Assembly: GCF_002101705.1 (NCBI RefSeq)
Contig: NZ_LQPC01000047.1
Coordinates: 534,341 to 598,340, forward strand
Length of the DNA: 64,000 bases
Direction: 5' to 3'
DNA from: Mycolicibacterium iranicum
Lineage (GTDB): Bacteria; Actinomycetota; Actinomycetes; Mycobacteriales; Mycobacteriaceae
The notes beneath the pieces were generated by a model that made no database searches, had not been told where the DNA came from, and worked only from the letters and a program-made list of their open reading frames with translations. Both the position numbers and the translations under genes were made by a program. Below are positions 36,120 through 44,998 of the stretch, piece by piece. Within the stretch, counting starts at the first letter, position 1. The number at the start of each line of letters is the position of its first letter.

Positions 36120-38019
36120 CCGCGCCTTCCCGGCGCGGGTCGGCGCCGCCGGTCCACCCCGGGGCGGTGCGCACGATGGCTGACAGCCCGCTCGACTGAT
36201 CCGCCAGATCGACCTTGTGGCCGAGTTCGCGAAGCCCCTGGACCAGAGGGTCGTTGTTGCCGTCATCGGAGGTGTCGATCACCGGATGTTCGCCGCCGAC
36301 ATTGGTTTCCGGTGAATTGTCGGCGCCGAAGTCCACCATGGACACCGCCTGTTGCGGGTCCAGATCCCAGTCCAGCATGCCGACGATCGTCTTGACGACG
36401 AACTGAATGATGGTGCCGCCGCCGGGGGAGCCCGCGACGGCGTGCAGGGTGCGGGGAGCGCCGGGCGCGGCCCGGTCGAAGATCAGCGTGGGCGCCATCG
36501 TGCTGCGCGGTCGCTTGCCCGGCTGCACCCGGTTGGCCAGCGGCACACCGTCGGGGCCCGCAGGTTCGGCCGAGAAGTCGGTCAGCTCGTTGTTGAGCAG
36601 GAATCCGTCGACCATGTGGAAGGAGCCGAACGCGGATTCGATGGTGGTCGTCAGCGAGGCGGCGTTGCCCTGCTTGTCGACCACGCTGACGTGGCTGGTG
36701 CCATGTTCGGGTATCGGTGGAACAGGCGCGGCGGGCGGTCCGAATTCGCCGGGCTCAGCGGTGCCCATCGAGCGGTCCGGCGAGATCAGCGCCGCGCGCC
36801 CGGCGAGATAGTCGCTGCCGAGCAATGTTTCGGGTGATCCACCCGGCAATGCCACGAAGTCGGTGTCGGCGACGTAGCGGTCACGGTCGGCATAGGCCAA
36901 TCGTTCGGCTTCGGAGACCAGGTGTACGCCCATGACTGTCGGACGACCGCCGTTGAGGTCGACATCGGTGGGCTTGTGCTGGTTCATCGGGAACCGTTCG
37001 AGCATGCCGAGGGTGGCGGCCACCGCGATACCGCCGGATGACGGCGGCGGCATGCCGCAGATCTCCTTGCCGCGGTAGGGCGTGCACAGCGGTTCCCGCT
37101 GCTTGGCGGTGTAGCCCGCGAGATCCTCCAGGGTCATCAAGCTGGGGGTGCGCCCGCCTGAGGTGTCGGCCGCTTCGGCCACGATGTTGCGGGCGGTCTC
37201 GCCGGTGTAGAAGGCGTTGGGGTCGGATGCGATGGCGCCCAACGTTTTCGCGTAGGCGGAGTTGGTGAGTTCGGTGTCGGTGCTCTTCGGGGTTCCGTCG
37301 GCGTTGAGGAAGTAGGCGGCCGCCTCCTCGTCGATTCGAAGCTTCTGGGCGGCGTCGGAGATGGCGGCTGCCAGCCGCGCGCTGATGTCGAATCCGTCGT
37401 CGGCGAGCGTGACGGCCGGTGCGAACAGATCGCGCCACGGCGCCGTCCCGTGCTCGGCGTGCACGTCGGCCAGCATCCGCACGATCCCCGGTACCCCGAT
37501 CGAGCGCCCGGACGAACGGGCGTCGGGTGTGGGCCCGGTGCGGTCGGTGTCCGAGATCCAGCGCAGGTAGTTTTCCGTCGCGGCCGCCGGGGCGGTCTCG
37601 CGGCCGTCAAAGGCCTGCACGGTGTCGGCGGCTGCGTCGTAGTACAGCAGGAACCCGCCGCCCCCGATACCCGAGGACTGCGGTTCGACGAGACCGAGCA
37701 CAGCCTGAGCGGTGACGATCGCGTCCGCGGCGCTACCGCCGTCGCGGAGGACCTCGCAGGCGGCTTTCGTGGCCAGTGGGTTCGCGGTGACGACGGCGAA
37801 AGTGTTGGTGCGGACCGCAGTCATGTCGCTGCGGTAGCCGGTTGCCGTCTCCGGCGCGGACTCGTCGTCGCGCGTCTGCTCCTTGGCCTCGGGCGTGCCG
37901 TTCGTCACGATTTCGCACGGCCCGGACCGTGACACCAGGTTGTCGGGTCCGGCCGAGCACGCGGCGAGGACCAACATGAGGCCCAGTACTGGGGCGATCG
38001 TTCGACGGGTGGCCCGCAT
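36100..38019 (-). CDS. ggt: Gamma-glutamyltranspeptidase, lipoprotein
   Basis: Cleaves and transfers the gamma-glutamyl group of glutathione-like compounds outside the membrane. The 639-residue precursor has a lipoprotein signal (TIAPVLGLMLVLAAC) with lipobox LAAC. The self-processing motif is GTSHVSVVDKQGNAAS, with the N-terminal nucleophile Thr at about residue 441; this leaves a small subunit of about 199 residues. GSPGGGTIIQFV near the C-terminus is also conserved. ATG 38019 is preferred over GTG 38028 because TACCGT lies 7 nt before it. The natural substrate in a mycothiol-using organism is unclear. Confidence 0.94.
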   Translation of the reverse strand: MRATRRTIAPVLGLMLVLAACSAGPDNLVSRSGPCEIVTNGTPEAKEQTRDDESAPETATGYRSDMTAVRTNTFAVVTANPLATKAACEVLRDGGSAADAIVTAQAVLGLVEPQSSGIGGGGFLLYYDAAADTVQAFDGRETAPAAATENYLRWISDTDRTGPTPDARSSGRSIGVPGIVRMLADVHAEHGTAPWRDLFAPAVTLADDGFDISARLAAAISDAAQKLRIDEEAAAYFLNADGTPKSTDTELTNSAYAKTLGAIASDPNAFYTGETARNIVAEAADTSGGRTPSLMTLEDLAGYTAKQREPLCTPYRGKEICGMPPPSSGGIAVAATLGMLERFPMNQHKPTDVDLNGGRPTVMGVHLVSEAERLAYADRDRYVADTDFVALPGGSPETLLGSDYLAGRAALISPDRSMGTAEPGEFGPPAAPVPPIPEHGTSHVSVVDKQGNAASLTTTIESAFGSFHMVDGFLLNNELTDFSAEPAGPDGVPLANRVQPGKRPRSTMAPTLIFDRAAPGAPRTLHAVAGSPGGGTIIQFVVKTIVGMLDWDLDPQQAVSMVDFGADNSPETNVGGEHPVIDTSDDGNNDPLVQGLRELGHKVDLADQSSGLSAIVRTAPGWTGGADPRREGAVMGDVN

Positions 38020-38026
38020 CACTGCC

Positions 38027-38032
38027 ACGGTA
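38027..38032 (-). promoter_or_regulatory. -10 element for a leaderless ggt transcript
   Basis: TACCGT on the minus strand ends 7 nt before ATG 38019, with no ribosome-binding site. Confidence 0.45.
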
Positions 38033-38060
38033 GTCGCTCTACCCCGTCGGGGTCCGGCAG

Positions 38061-38066
38061 TAACCT
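38061..38066 (+). promoter_or_regulatory. -10 element for a leaderless uvrC transcript
   Basis: TAACCT ends 6 nt before the uvrC GTG at 38073, with no ribosome-binding site. The divergent ggt -10 box is about 30 nt away. Confidence 0.55.
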
Positions 38067-38072
38067 GGTGCC

Positions 38073-40121
38073 GTGCCCGATCCAGCGACGTACCGACCCG
38101 CTCCCGGGTCCATCCCCGTCGAACCGGGCGTCTACCGTTTCCGCGACCCGCACGGTCGTGTCATCTATGTCGGTAAGGCGAAGAGTCTGCGCAGCCGGCT
38201 CAACTCGTACTTCGCCGACCTCTCGGGTCTGGCGCCGCGCACCCGTCAGATGGTGATGACCGCCGCCAGCGTCGAGTGGACGGTCGTCACCACCGAGGTC
38301 GAGGCTCTGCAGCTCGAATACAACTGGATCAAGGAATTCGATCCGCGGTTCAACATCCGCTACCGCGACGACAAGTCCTATCCGGTGCTGGCGGTCACGC
38401 TCAACGAGGAGTACCCGCGACTCAAGGTCTACCGTGGCCCGCGCCGCAAGGGTGTGCGCTACTTCGGCCCGTACTCCCACGCGTGGGCGATCCGGGAGAC
38501 CCTGGATCTGCTCACCCGGGTGTTCCCTGCCCGCACCTGCTCCAACGGAGTGTTCAAGCGGCACAGCCAGATTGACCGGCCCTGCCTGCTCGGCTACATC
38601 GACAAGTGCTCCGCTCCGTGCGTCGGGCGCGTCAGCGCCGACGAGCATCGGCGGATCGTGGGTGATTTCTGCGACTTCCTGGCAGGCAAGACCGATCGGC
38701 TGATCCGCGAAATGGAACAGCAGATGAACGCTGCCGCAGAGGACCTGGACTTCGAAAGGGCCGCCCGCCTTCGCGACAACATCGGCGCGATGCGGCGCGC
38801 GATGGAGAAGCAGACGGTGGTGTTCGGGGACGGCACCGACGCCGACGTGGTGGCCTTCGCCGACGACCAACTCGAGGCGGCCGTGCAGGTGTTCCACGTC
38901 CGCGGTGGCCGGGTGCGCGGCCAGCGTGGCTGGGTCATCGAAAAGTCCGGTGAGCCAGGGGAATCCACGCTGGAGTATCTGGTCGAGCAGTTCTTGACGC
39001 AGTTCTACGGCGACCAGGCGGCGCTGAGAGAGGACGCCGGCTCCAGTTCTGGAGATGGCGGGGACGAGGCGACCAACCCCGTGCCGAAACAGGTACTCGT
39101 CCCGGTGCTGCCAGACACCGCGCACGAGCTGGAGACCTGGTTGTGCCAGCTGCGCGGGTCCCGGGTGGCGCTGAGGGTGCCCCAGCGGGGGGACAAGCGG
39201 GCGCTCGCGGAGACCGTCAAGCGCAACGCCGAGCAGGCGCTCAATCAGCACAAGCTGAAGCGAGCTGGTGATTTCAACGCGAGAAGTGCCGCGCTGCAGA
39301 GTATTCAGGATGCGCTCGGGCTCGAGGACGCGCCGTTGCGAATCGAGTGCGTCGACATCAGCCACGTCCAGGGCACCGATGTGGTCGCCTCGCTGGTTGT
39401 GTTCGAAGACGGCTTGCCGCGCAAGTCGGACTACCGCCACTACGCGATCCGCGAAGCCGCGGGCGACGGGCGTTCTGACGACGTCGCGTCGATCGCGGAG
39501 GTGACGCGGCGCCGGTTCTACCGCCATCTGCGCGACTCGCAGGGACCCCAGCCCGGCGAGATGATTACCGACACCGATGTCGCCGCCGAGTCGGCCGCGG
39601 AAGGCCGCCCGCGCCGATTCGCCTACCCGCCGAACCTGTTCGTCGTCGACGGTGGCGCTCCGCAGGTGAACGCGGCGCAGGCGGTACTCGACGACCTGGG
39701 GGTCACCGACGTCGCAGTGATCGGGTTGGCCAAGAGACTCGAGGAAGTGTGGGTTGCGGCCGAACCCGACCCGGTGATCATGCCGCGCAACAGCGATGGC
39801 CTCTATCTGCTGCAGCGGGTGCGCGACGAAGCGCACCGGTTCGCGATCTCCTATCACCGCAGCAAGCGCTCGAAGCGGATGACGGCCTCGGCACTGGACT
39901 CGGTGCGCGGTCTCGGCGAGCACCGCCGCAAAGCCTTGGTCACCCATTTCGGGTCGCTGGCACGGTTGAAGCAGGCCTCCGTGGAGGAGATCACGGCCGT
40001 TCCGGGTATCGGGGTCGCGACGGCCCGGGCGGTGCTCGACGCCCTCGGCGTGGAGACGCCGACTGATTCGGGCGCGCCCGACGCGGTTATCGGCAATGAT
40101 CAGAGCAGGGCATCGGGATGA
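38073..40121 (+). CDS. uvrC: Excinuclease ABC subunit C
   Basis: Makes both incisions in nucleotide excision repair. The 682-residue product has the GIY-YIG domain (PGVYRFRDPHGRVIYVGKAK) for the 3' cut, a Cys-rich region (RPCLLGYIDKCSAPCVGRVS), a UVR domain near 205-240, an RNase H-like domain for the 5' cut (IECVDISHVQGTDVVASLVV, FVVDGGAPQV) and C-terminal helix-hairpin-helix motifs (LDSVRGLGEHRRKAL, ITAVPGIGVATARAVLDAL). The mycobacterial Ser/Gly/Asp insertion near residues 325-335 is present. It overlaps rapZ by 4 nt. Confidence 0.98.
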   Translation: MPDPATYRPAPGSIPVEPGVYRFRDPHGRVIYVGKAKSLRSRLNSYFADLSGLAPRTRQMVMTAASVEWTVVTTEVEALQLEYNWIKEFDPRFNIRYRDDKSYPVLAVTLNEEYPRLKVYRGPRRKGVRYFGPYSHAWAIRETLDLLTRVFPARTCSNGVFKRHSQIDRPCLLGYIDKCSAPCVGRVSADEHRRIVGDFCDFLAGKTDRLIREMEQQMNAAAEDLDFERAARLRDNIGAMRRAMEKQTVVFGDGTDADVVAFADDQLEAAVQVFHVRGGRVRGQRGWVIEKSGEPGESTLEYLVEQFLTQFYGDQAALREDAGSSSGDGGDEATNPVPKQVLVPVLPDTAHELETWLCQLRGSRVALRVPQRGDKRALAETVKRNAEQALNQHKLKRAGDFNARSAALQSIQDALGLEDAPLRIECVDISHVQGTDVVASLVVFEDGLPRKSDYRHYAIREAAGDGRSDDVASIAEVTRRRFYRHLRDSQGPQPGEMITDTDVAAESAAEGRPRRFAYPPNLFVVDGGAPQVNAAQAVLDDLGVTDVAVIGLAKRLEEVWVAAEPDPVIMPRNSDGLYLLQRVRDEAHRFAISYHRSKRSKRMTASALDSVRGLGEHRRKALVTHFGSLARLKQASVEEITAVPGIGVATARAVLDALGVETPTDSGAPDAVIGNDQSRASG

Positions 40122-41047
40122 CAGAGCAGGGCATGCACGAGGAACTGCAAGGGGGAGCAGGCAGCATCGGCGAAAGCGGCGAAAACGACGGGATAGACGT
40201 GGTCCTGGTGACGGGCCTGTCCGGCGCGGGCCGCGGCACCGCCGCCAAGGTGCTCGAAGACCTCGGCTGGTATGTCGCCGACAATCTGCCGCCGGAGCTT
40301 ATCGCGCGCATGGTCGACCTCGGTTTGGCGGCCGGTTCGCGCATCACCCAGCTCGCGGCCGTGATGGACGTGCGGTCGCGGGGCTTCACCGGCGACCTCG
40401 ATTGGGTGCGCAGCGAATTGGCCACCCGGGGCATCGTGCCCCGCGTGCTGTTTCTGGAGGCCTCCGACGACATCCTGGTGCGGCGCTACGAGCAGAACCG
40501 GCGCAGCCATCCTCTGCAGGGCAATCAGACGCTGGCCGAAGGCATCGCCGCCGAGCGGGCGCTGCTGGCGCCGGTACGGGCATCGGCCGACTTGGTGATC
40601 GACACGTCGTCGCTGTCGGTGCACGGACTGCGGGAGAGCATCGAGCGCGCTTTCGCCGCGGAGACCGTCGCGCACACCAATGTGACCGTGGAATCTTTCG
40701 GGTACAAATACGGTCTGCCGATGGATGCAGACACGGTGATGGACGTCCGCTTCCTGCCAAACCCGCACTGGGTGGACGAGCTGCGCCCACACACGGGCCA
40801 GCACGCCGACGTCCGTGATTATGTGCTCGGCCAACCGGGCGCCCTGGAGTTTCTCGACTCCTACCATCAGCTGTTGGACGTCGTGATCGACGGTTACCGC
40901 CGGGAGGGGAAGCGCTACATGACCGTTGCCATCGGCTGTACGGGCGGCAAGCACCGCAGCGTCGCGATGGCCGAGGCGCTGGCCGAGCGGCTTCAGGACG
41001 CCGCGCTGACGGTGCGGGTGCTGCACCGGGATCTCGGGCGCGAATGA
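40118..41047 (+). CDS. rapZ: RapZ/YvcJ-type nucleotide-binding protein
   Basis: A member of the RapZ family; in E. coli RapZ is an RNase adapter controlling GlmZ decay, and the role in actinobacteria is not settled. The 309-residue protein has an N-terminal P-loop-like motif GLSGAGRGTAAKV in which the usual Walker A Lys is Arg, and DLGWYVADNLPPELI, then the C-terminal domain with VESFGYKYGLPMDAD, DVRFLPNPHW and AIGCTGGKHRSVAMAE. The Arg is also what I recall for M. tuberculosis Rv1421. It overlaps uvrC and yvcK, the conserved uvrC-rapZ-yvcK-whiA order. Confidence 0.95.
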   Translation: MTEQGMHEELQGGAGSIGESGENDGIDVVLVTGLSGAGRGTAAKVLEDLGWYVADNLPPELIARMVDLGLAAGSRITQLAAVMDVRSRGFTGDLDWVRSELATRGIVPRVLFLEASDDILVRRYEQNRRSHPLQGNQTLAEGIAAERALLAPVRASADLVIDTSSLSVHGLRESIERAFAAETVAHTNVTVESFGYKYGLPMDADTVMDVRFLPNPHWVDELRPHTGQHADVRDYVLGQPGALEFLDSYHQLLDVVIDGYRREGKRYMTVAIGCTGGKHRSVAMAEALAERLQDAALTVRVLHRDLGRE

Positions 41048-42084
41048 GTGCCCGCATCGTTGCGCTGGGCGGTGGGCACGGCCTGTACGCCACGCTGTCG
41101 GCGGCACGGCGCCTGACCCCGCACGTCACAGCGATCGTCACCGTCGCCGACGACGGCGGATCTTCGGGTCGGCTGCGTAGCGAACTCGACGTGGTTCCGC
41201 CCGGAGATCTGCGAATGGCGTTGGCCGCGTTGGCTTCCGACAGTCCTCATGGCAGGTTGTGGGCCACCATCATCCAGCATCGCTTCGGTGGCAGCGGTGC
41301 GCTGGCGGGCCACCCTATCGGCAACCTGATGCTCGCAGGCCTCAACGAGGTGCTCGCCGATCCGGTGGCGGCACTCGACGAGCTCGGCAGGATTCTGGGC
41401 GTCAAGGGCCGGGTGTTGCCGATGTGCCCGGTCGGGCTCGGCATCGAAGCCGACGTCGTCGGTCTCGAATCCGATCCCCGGGTGAGCCGCTCGATCCGCG
41501 GTCAGGTCGCAATCGCGACCACCGTGGGCAAGGTGCGCAGGGTCCGGCTGCTGCCCGCCGATCCGCCCGCCACGCACCAGGCGATCGACGCGATCATGAA
41601 CGCCGATCTGATCGTGCTCGGTCCCGGCTCGTGGTTCACCAGCGTCATCCCGCATGTGCTGGTGCCGCAGCTGTTGACCGCGTTGCAGACGACGACCGCG
41701 CGGCGCGCCCTTGTGCTCAATCTGGTCGCGGAGCCCGGCGAGACGGCGGGCTTCTCGGTGGAGCGTCACATTCACGTGCTGGCCCAGCACGCGCCGGGTT
41801 TCACCGTGGATGACATCGTCGTCGATTCGGCGCGTGTTCCCAGCGACCGCGAGCGCGAGCAGCTGCGCCGGACCGCCGCGATCCTCGATGCTCACGTTCA
41901 GTTCGCTGATGTGTCCAGACCTGGTACACCTTTACATGACCCGGCGAGGTTGGCCGCGGCTTTGGAGGGGGTCCGCAAGCGCGGCGCGCCGCCGAGCGCG
42001 ACGGCTCAGCAGACGCGACCCACCCCGAGAGCGAAGCCCACCCCGACAGTGAACGGACCGAGAGGTGACGACCCGTGGCGATGA
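41044..42084 (+). CDS. yvcK: YvcK/CuvA family gluconeogenesis and cell-shape factor
   Basis: A UDP-sugar-binding protein needed for growth on non-glycolytic carbon sources and for cell shape; the mycobacterial homologue is called CuvA. The 346-residue product opens with IVALGGGHGLYATLSAARRL, then VTVADDGGSSGRLR and PPGDLRMALAAL, the family signature. GHPIGNLMLAGL and the C-terminal LGPGSWFTSVIPHVLVP follow. The C-terminal 30 residues are Pro/Thr/Arg-rich and probably disordered. It overlaps rapZ (ATGA) and whiA. Confidence 0.95.
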   Translation: MSARIVALGGGHGLYATLSAARRLTPHVTAIVTVADDGGSSGRLRSELDVVPPGDLRMALAALASDSPHGRLWATIIQHRFGGSGALAGHPIGNLMLAGLNEVLADPVAALDELGRILGVKGRVLPMCPVGLGIEADVVGLESDPRVSRSIRGQVAIATTVGKVRRVRLLPADPPATHQAIDAIMNADLIVLGPGSWFTSVIPHVLVPQLLTALQTTTARRALVLNLVAEPGETAGFSVERHIHVLAQHAPGFTVDDIVVDSARVPSDREREQLRRTAAILDAHVQFADVSRPGTPLHDPARLAAALEGVRKRGAPPSATAQQTRPTPRAKPTPTVNGPRGDDPWR

Positions 42085-43058
42085 CAGCCGAGGTCAAAGA
42101 TGAACTGAGCCGGTTGGTGGTCAACTCGGTGAGTGCGCGCCGCGCCGAGGTGGCGTCGCTGCTGCGCTTCGCCGGCGGATTGCACATCGTGTCGGGGCGC
42201 GTCGTCGTCGAAGCCGAGGTCGATCTGGGCATCATCGCGCGCCGCTTGCGCAAGGACATCTACGACCTGTACGGCTACAACGCGGTGGTGCATGTGCTGT
42301 CGGCCAGCGGCATCCGCAAGAGCACGCGCTACGTGGTTCGGGTCGCCAAAGACGGGGAGGCGTTGGCGCGGCAGACGGGTCTGCTGGATCTGCGTGGCCG
42401 CCCGGTGCGCGGACTGCCGGCCCAGGTCGTCGGCGGCAGCGTCGCGGATGCCGAAGCCGCCTGGCGCGGAGCATTTTTGGCGCACGGATCGCTGACCGAG
42501 CCCGGTCGATCGTCGGCACTCGAAGTGAGCTGCCCTGGGCCCGAGGCCGCCTTGGCGCTCGTGGGCGCGGCTCGCCGGCTGGGGGTGAGCGCCAAGGCGC
42601 GTGAGGTGCGGGGCAGCGATCGCGTGGTCGTCCGCGACGGCGAAGCCATTGGTGCGCTGCTGACTCGGATGGGCGCGCAGGACACGCGGCTCACCTGGGA
42701 GGAGCGCCGCATGCGCCGCGAGGTGCGTGCCACCGCGAACCGGCTGGCCAACTTCGACGACGCGAATCTGCGACGATCGGCGCGCGCTGCTGTGGCGGCG
42801 GCCGCCCGGGTGGAACGTGCGCTGGAAATCCTCGGCGACACCGTGCCCGACCACCTCGCCGCCGCGGGTCAGCTGCGCGTCGCCCACCGGCAGGCCTCGC
42901 TGGAGGAGCTTGGCCGCCTCGCCGACCCGCCCATGACGAAAGATGCTGTGGCAGGCCGTATCCGGCGTCTGCTGTCGATGGCCGACCGCAAGGCCAAACA
43001 GGACGGCATCCCCGACACCGAGTCGGCGGTCACGCCGGATCTGCTCGAAGACGCCTAG
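42075..43058 (+). CDS. whiA: Sporulation/division regulator WhiA
   Basis: A DNA-binding protein with a degenerate LAGLIDADG-homing-endonuclease-like N-terminal domain (VKDELSRLVVNSVSARRAEV, GAFLAHGSLTEPGRSSALEV) and a C-terminal helix-turn-helix (RQASLEELGRLADPPMTKDA, VAGRIRRLLSMA). In Streptomyces it works with WhiB in developmental gene control. The GTG at 42075 gives 327 residues and has AGAGGTGA 6 nt upstream; the ATG at 42081 would give 325. It overlaps yvcK by 10 nt and meets the minus-strand gene tail to tail with a shared CTAG. Confidence 0.96.
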   Translation: MAMTAEVKDELSRLVVNSVSARRAEVASLLRFAGGLHIVSGRVVVEAEVDLGIIARRLRKDIYDLYGYNAVVHVLSASGIRKSTRYVVRVAKDGEALARQTGLLDLRGRPVRGLPAQVVGGSVADAEAAWRGAFLAHGSLTEPGRSSALEVSCPGPEAALALVGAARRLGVSAKAREVRGSDRVVVRDGEAIGALLTRMGAQDTRLTWEERRMRREVRATANRLANFDDANLRRSARAAVAAAARVERALEILGDTVPDHLAAAGQLRVAHRQASLEELGRLADPPMTKDAVAGRIRRLLSMADRKAKQDGIPDTESAVTPDLLEDA

Positions 43059-43699
43059 GGTCCCAGCAGCGCGTCCAGCGCTTTGTGGTCCACCACTGTG
43101 AAGTCGTGGTCCTCGACCTTCATGTAGTGCCGCACCCGGTTGACGAAATCGTTGATCGCTGTGTTGAACGCCTCGGTCGCCATGTTGCGCTTCTCCGGCG
43201 AGAGCGCCGACGTGAGCTCCTGGGCGAACGCCGTGTAGATCACGCGCTGGGCGCTGTCGGCGATGTCGCTGGGGGCCACCAGCCTCAGCTCGGTGAGCAG
43301 GGTGATGGCGCGTTTGATGTCGTCTTCGAGCACGCCGGTCACCCGGATCACCCGGAACATCACGGCGAGACGATTCAGGTTGTCGGGGATCCCCGGATCG
43401 ACTTCGCGCGCCCTGGCGAGAAATTCCTCGTGGTCTTCGGTATGAGCGAGGCGATGCGTCACCTCCGCCCACTCCTTGGAGATCTCCTTGAGGCCCGTGC
43501 TCACGACGGAGACCTCCGTCATCGCCGCCACGAACCGGATGGTGGCATCGCGGAGCAGATCGAACTTCAGCCGTTCTTCCTCGGCGATGCTCTGGCGTTC
43601 GTGGGTGCGCTTCGCCGTCCAGTAGGTCGCGAGCCCGCCGACGATCGTGCCCAGCAGGCTCGCCGAGGCCGTGATCGCGGGAATCACCCAGTCGGTCAT
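43055..43699 (-). CDS. Membrane-anchored hypothetical protein coupled to thrE
   Basis: A 214-residue protein with one N-terminal hydrophobic helix (VIPAITASASLLGTIVGGLA) followed by a basic-acidic helical region with coiled-coil character (AKRTHERQSIAEEERLKFDL) and a mostly helical, charged domain. No known family was recognised. The ATG overlaps the thrE stop (ATGA), so it is translated with the exporter and may be an accessory subunit, but this is inference. Its stop overlaps the whiA stop on the other strand. Confidence 0.75.
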   Translation of the reverse strand: MTDWVIPAITASASLLGTIVGGLATYWTAKRTHERQSIAEEERLKFDLLRDATIRFVAAMTEVSVVSTGLKEISKEWAEVTHRLAHTEDHEEFLARAREVDPGIPDNLNRLAVMFRVIRVTGVLEDDIKRAITLLTELRLVAPSDIADSAQRVIYTAFAQELTSALSPEKRNMATEAFNTAINDFVNRVRHYMKVEDHDFTVVDHKALDALLGP

Positions 43700-44967
43700 G
43701 GGTTGAGTATCCGCCGCGACCTTGTCCTCAGCTGGCGGAACGCTTCCCAGAGCAGCAAACCGGCCTGGATCCCCAGCGCGATCGAGATCATCGAGATCAG
43801 CGTGACGGCGACGGCGCCACCGCTGCTCCCGGCGACGAGTTCGGTGACGCCGATAAATCCCAGTGATCCCGGCACCAGCAGCCAGAACCCGGGGAGCAGC
43901 AGTGTCGCCGCGGGCGGGGTGTCGGGCCGGTGCGCGACCAGCAGCGCGCACACGGTCAGCGCGAGCCCGCCACCGAAGCCGCTGGCGTAGCTGCCCAGGC
44001 CGGCGTTCGCGAGAACCTGGCCGGTGTAGGAGACGAACAGGATCAGCAGCATCCATCCCATGAAGCGGGTCGGGGGCCCGTGGTAGAGGAAAAGTCCCAC
44101 CGCGTACAGGGCGACCCCCAGCCACGGCGACCATGGACCGAAGCGGTCCACCGATGCGACGCTGAGTTCGTCGGTGGACAAGCCGACGACCTGCGCCGCG
44201 ATGAGAATCCCGAAAGCCAACTGCGCCAACCGAATCCCGCCTGCGATCAGACGCGCCGACCCGGCGATCACGTCGCGTCCGCTGAGTTCGATGACGGCCA
44301 GCGTGATTGCGGTGCCAGGCAGGAACATCACCAGCGCGGGCGCCAATGCGCGCAGACTTCCCTCTCCGAGATTCAGCAACCTGCCGAGAACGAATGAGGA
44401 CAGCGCAACCAGGAACGCCGCGACGACGGGCAGCAGCTGGGTCAGCGGCTCGCTGCGCCTGGCGAACAAACCCAACAGCCCCACCCCGGAGCCGAAGGTG
44501 ACGGCGGCCAGCAGGGCGATCACATTGGGTTGCAGGATCAGGGCGAATGCCGCGCTCTGCAAGATGTAACCCACGACGAACGCCCATGCCGAGAACCGCG
44601 GCCGCATGGCATCGATGCGGTCGAGCTCGGCCAGCCCGTCCTCCGGGCTGACCTGGCCGCGCTCTGCCTGTTCGACGAGCACGGCGAGCGGAAAGGTCTG
44701 GTCGAAGCGAAGGTTCTTCTCGGCGCTCTCCACCCGCATCGTGGTGCCGTCGGGATGTTCGCCACCGCCCCCGAGCTGGATGTAGTTGGGCAGGATCAGC
44801 ATCTCTTGCGACACCCCGTAACCGTCAGCCGCCGAGCTCAGTGCCCGCCGCACCATCCCGATGGGATAGCCGGCCGCGATCATCGCCGCGCCGAGTCTGG
44901 CCAGAAACGCCATCGGCTTGGTGTGTGCCGCCAGTGGCCGCGGGTCAACCTCCGGTACGTCCTCCAC
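43696..44967 (-). CDS. thrE: Threonine/serine exporter, ThrE family
   Basis: A 423-residue membrane protein combining both ThrE halves. The N-terminal soluble ThrE domain (FLARLGAAMIAAGYPIGMVR, YGVSQEMLILPNYIQL) precedes about ten hydrophobic helices, including LLPVVAAFLVALSSFVLG and LLPGFWLLVPGSLGFIGV. In Corynebacterium ThrE exports threonine and serine by proton antiport. The GTG at 44967 is chosen because TACTGT lies 7 nt upstream. It is divergent from a substrate-binding-type gene with which it shares a 31-nt promoter region. Confidence 0.9.
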   Translation of the reverse strand: MEDVPEVDPRPLAAHTKPMAFLARLGAAMIAAGYPIGMVRRALSSAADGYGVSQEMLILPNYIQLGGGGEHPDGTTMRVESAEKNLRFDQTFPLAVLVEQAERGQVSPEDGLAELDRIDAMRPRFSAWAFVVGYILQSAAFALILQPNVIALLAAVTFGSGVGLLGLFARRSEPLTQLLPVVAAFLVALSSFVLGRLLNLGEGSLRALAPALVMFLPGTAITLAVIELSGRDVIAGSARLIAGGIRLAQLAFGILIAAQVVGLSTDELSVASVDRFGPWSPWLGVALYAVGLFLYHGPPTRFMGWMLLILFVSYTGQVLANAGLGSYASGFGGGLALTVCALLVAHRPDTPPAATLLLPGFWLLVPGSLGFIGVTELVAGSSGGAVAVTLISMISIALGIQAGLLLWEAFRQLRTRSRRILNP

Positions 44968-44974
44968 GGGCCGG

Positions 44975-44980
44975 ACAGTA
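44975..44980 (-). promoter_or_regulatory. -10 element for a leaderless thrE transcript
   Basis: TACTGT on the minus strand ends 7 nt before the thrE GTG (44967), with no ribosome-binding site. Confidence 0.5.
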
Positions 44981-44986
44981 GACCTC

Positions 44987-44992
44987 TACCGT
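44987..44992 (+). promoter_or_regulatory. -10 element for the leaderless substrate-binding-type gene
   Basis: TACCGT ends 6 nt before ATG 44999. It is 6 nt from the thrE -10 on the other strand, so the two promoters must interfere with or exclude each other. Confidence 0.5.
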
Positions 44993-44998
44993 GGGCCC

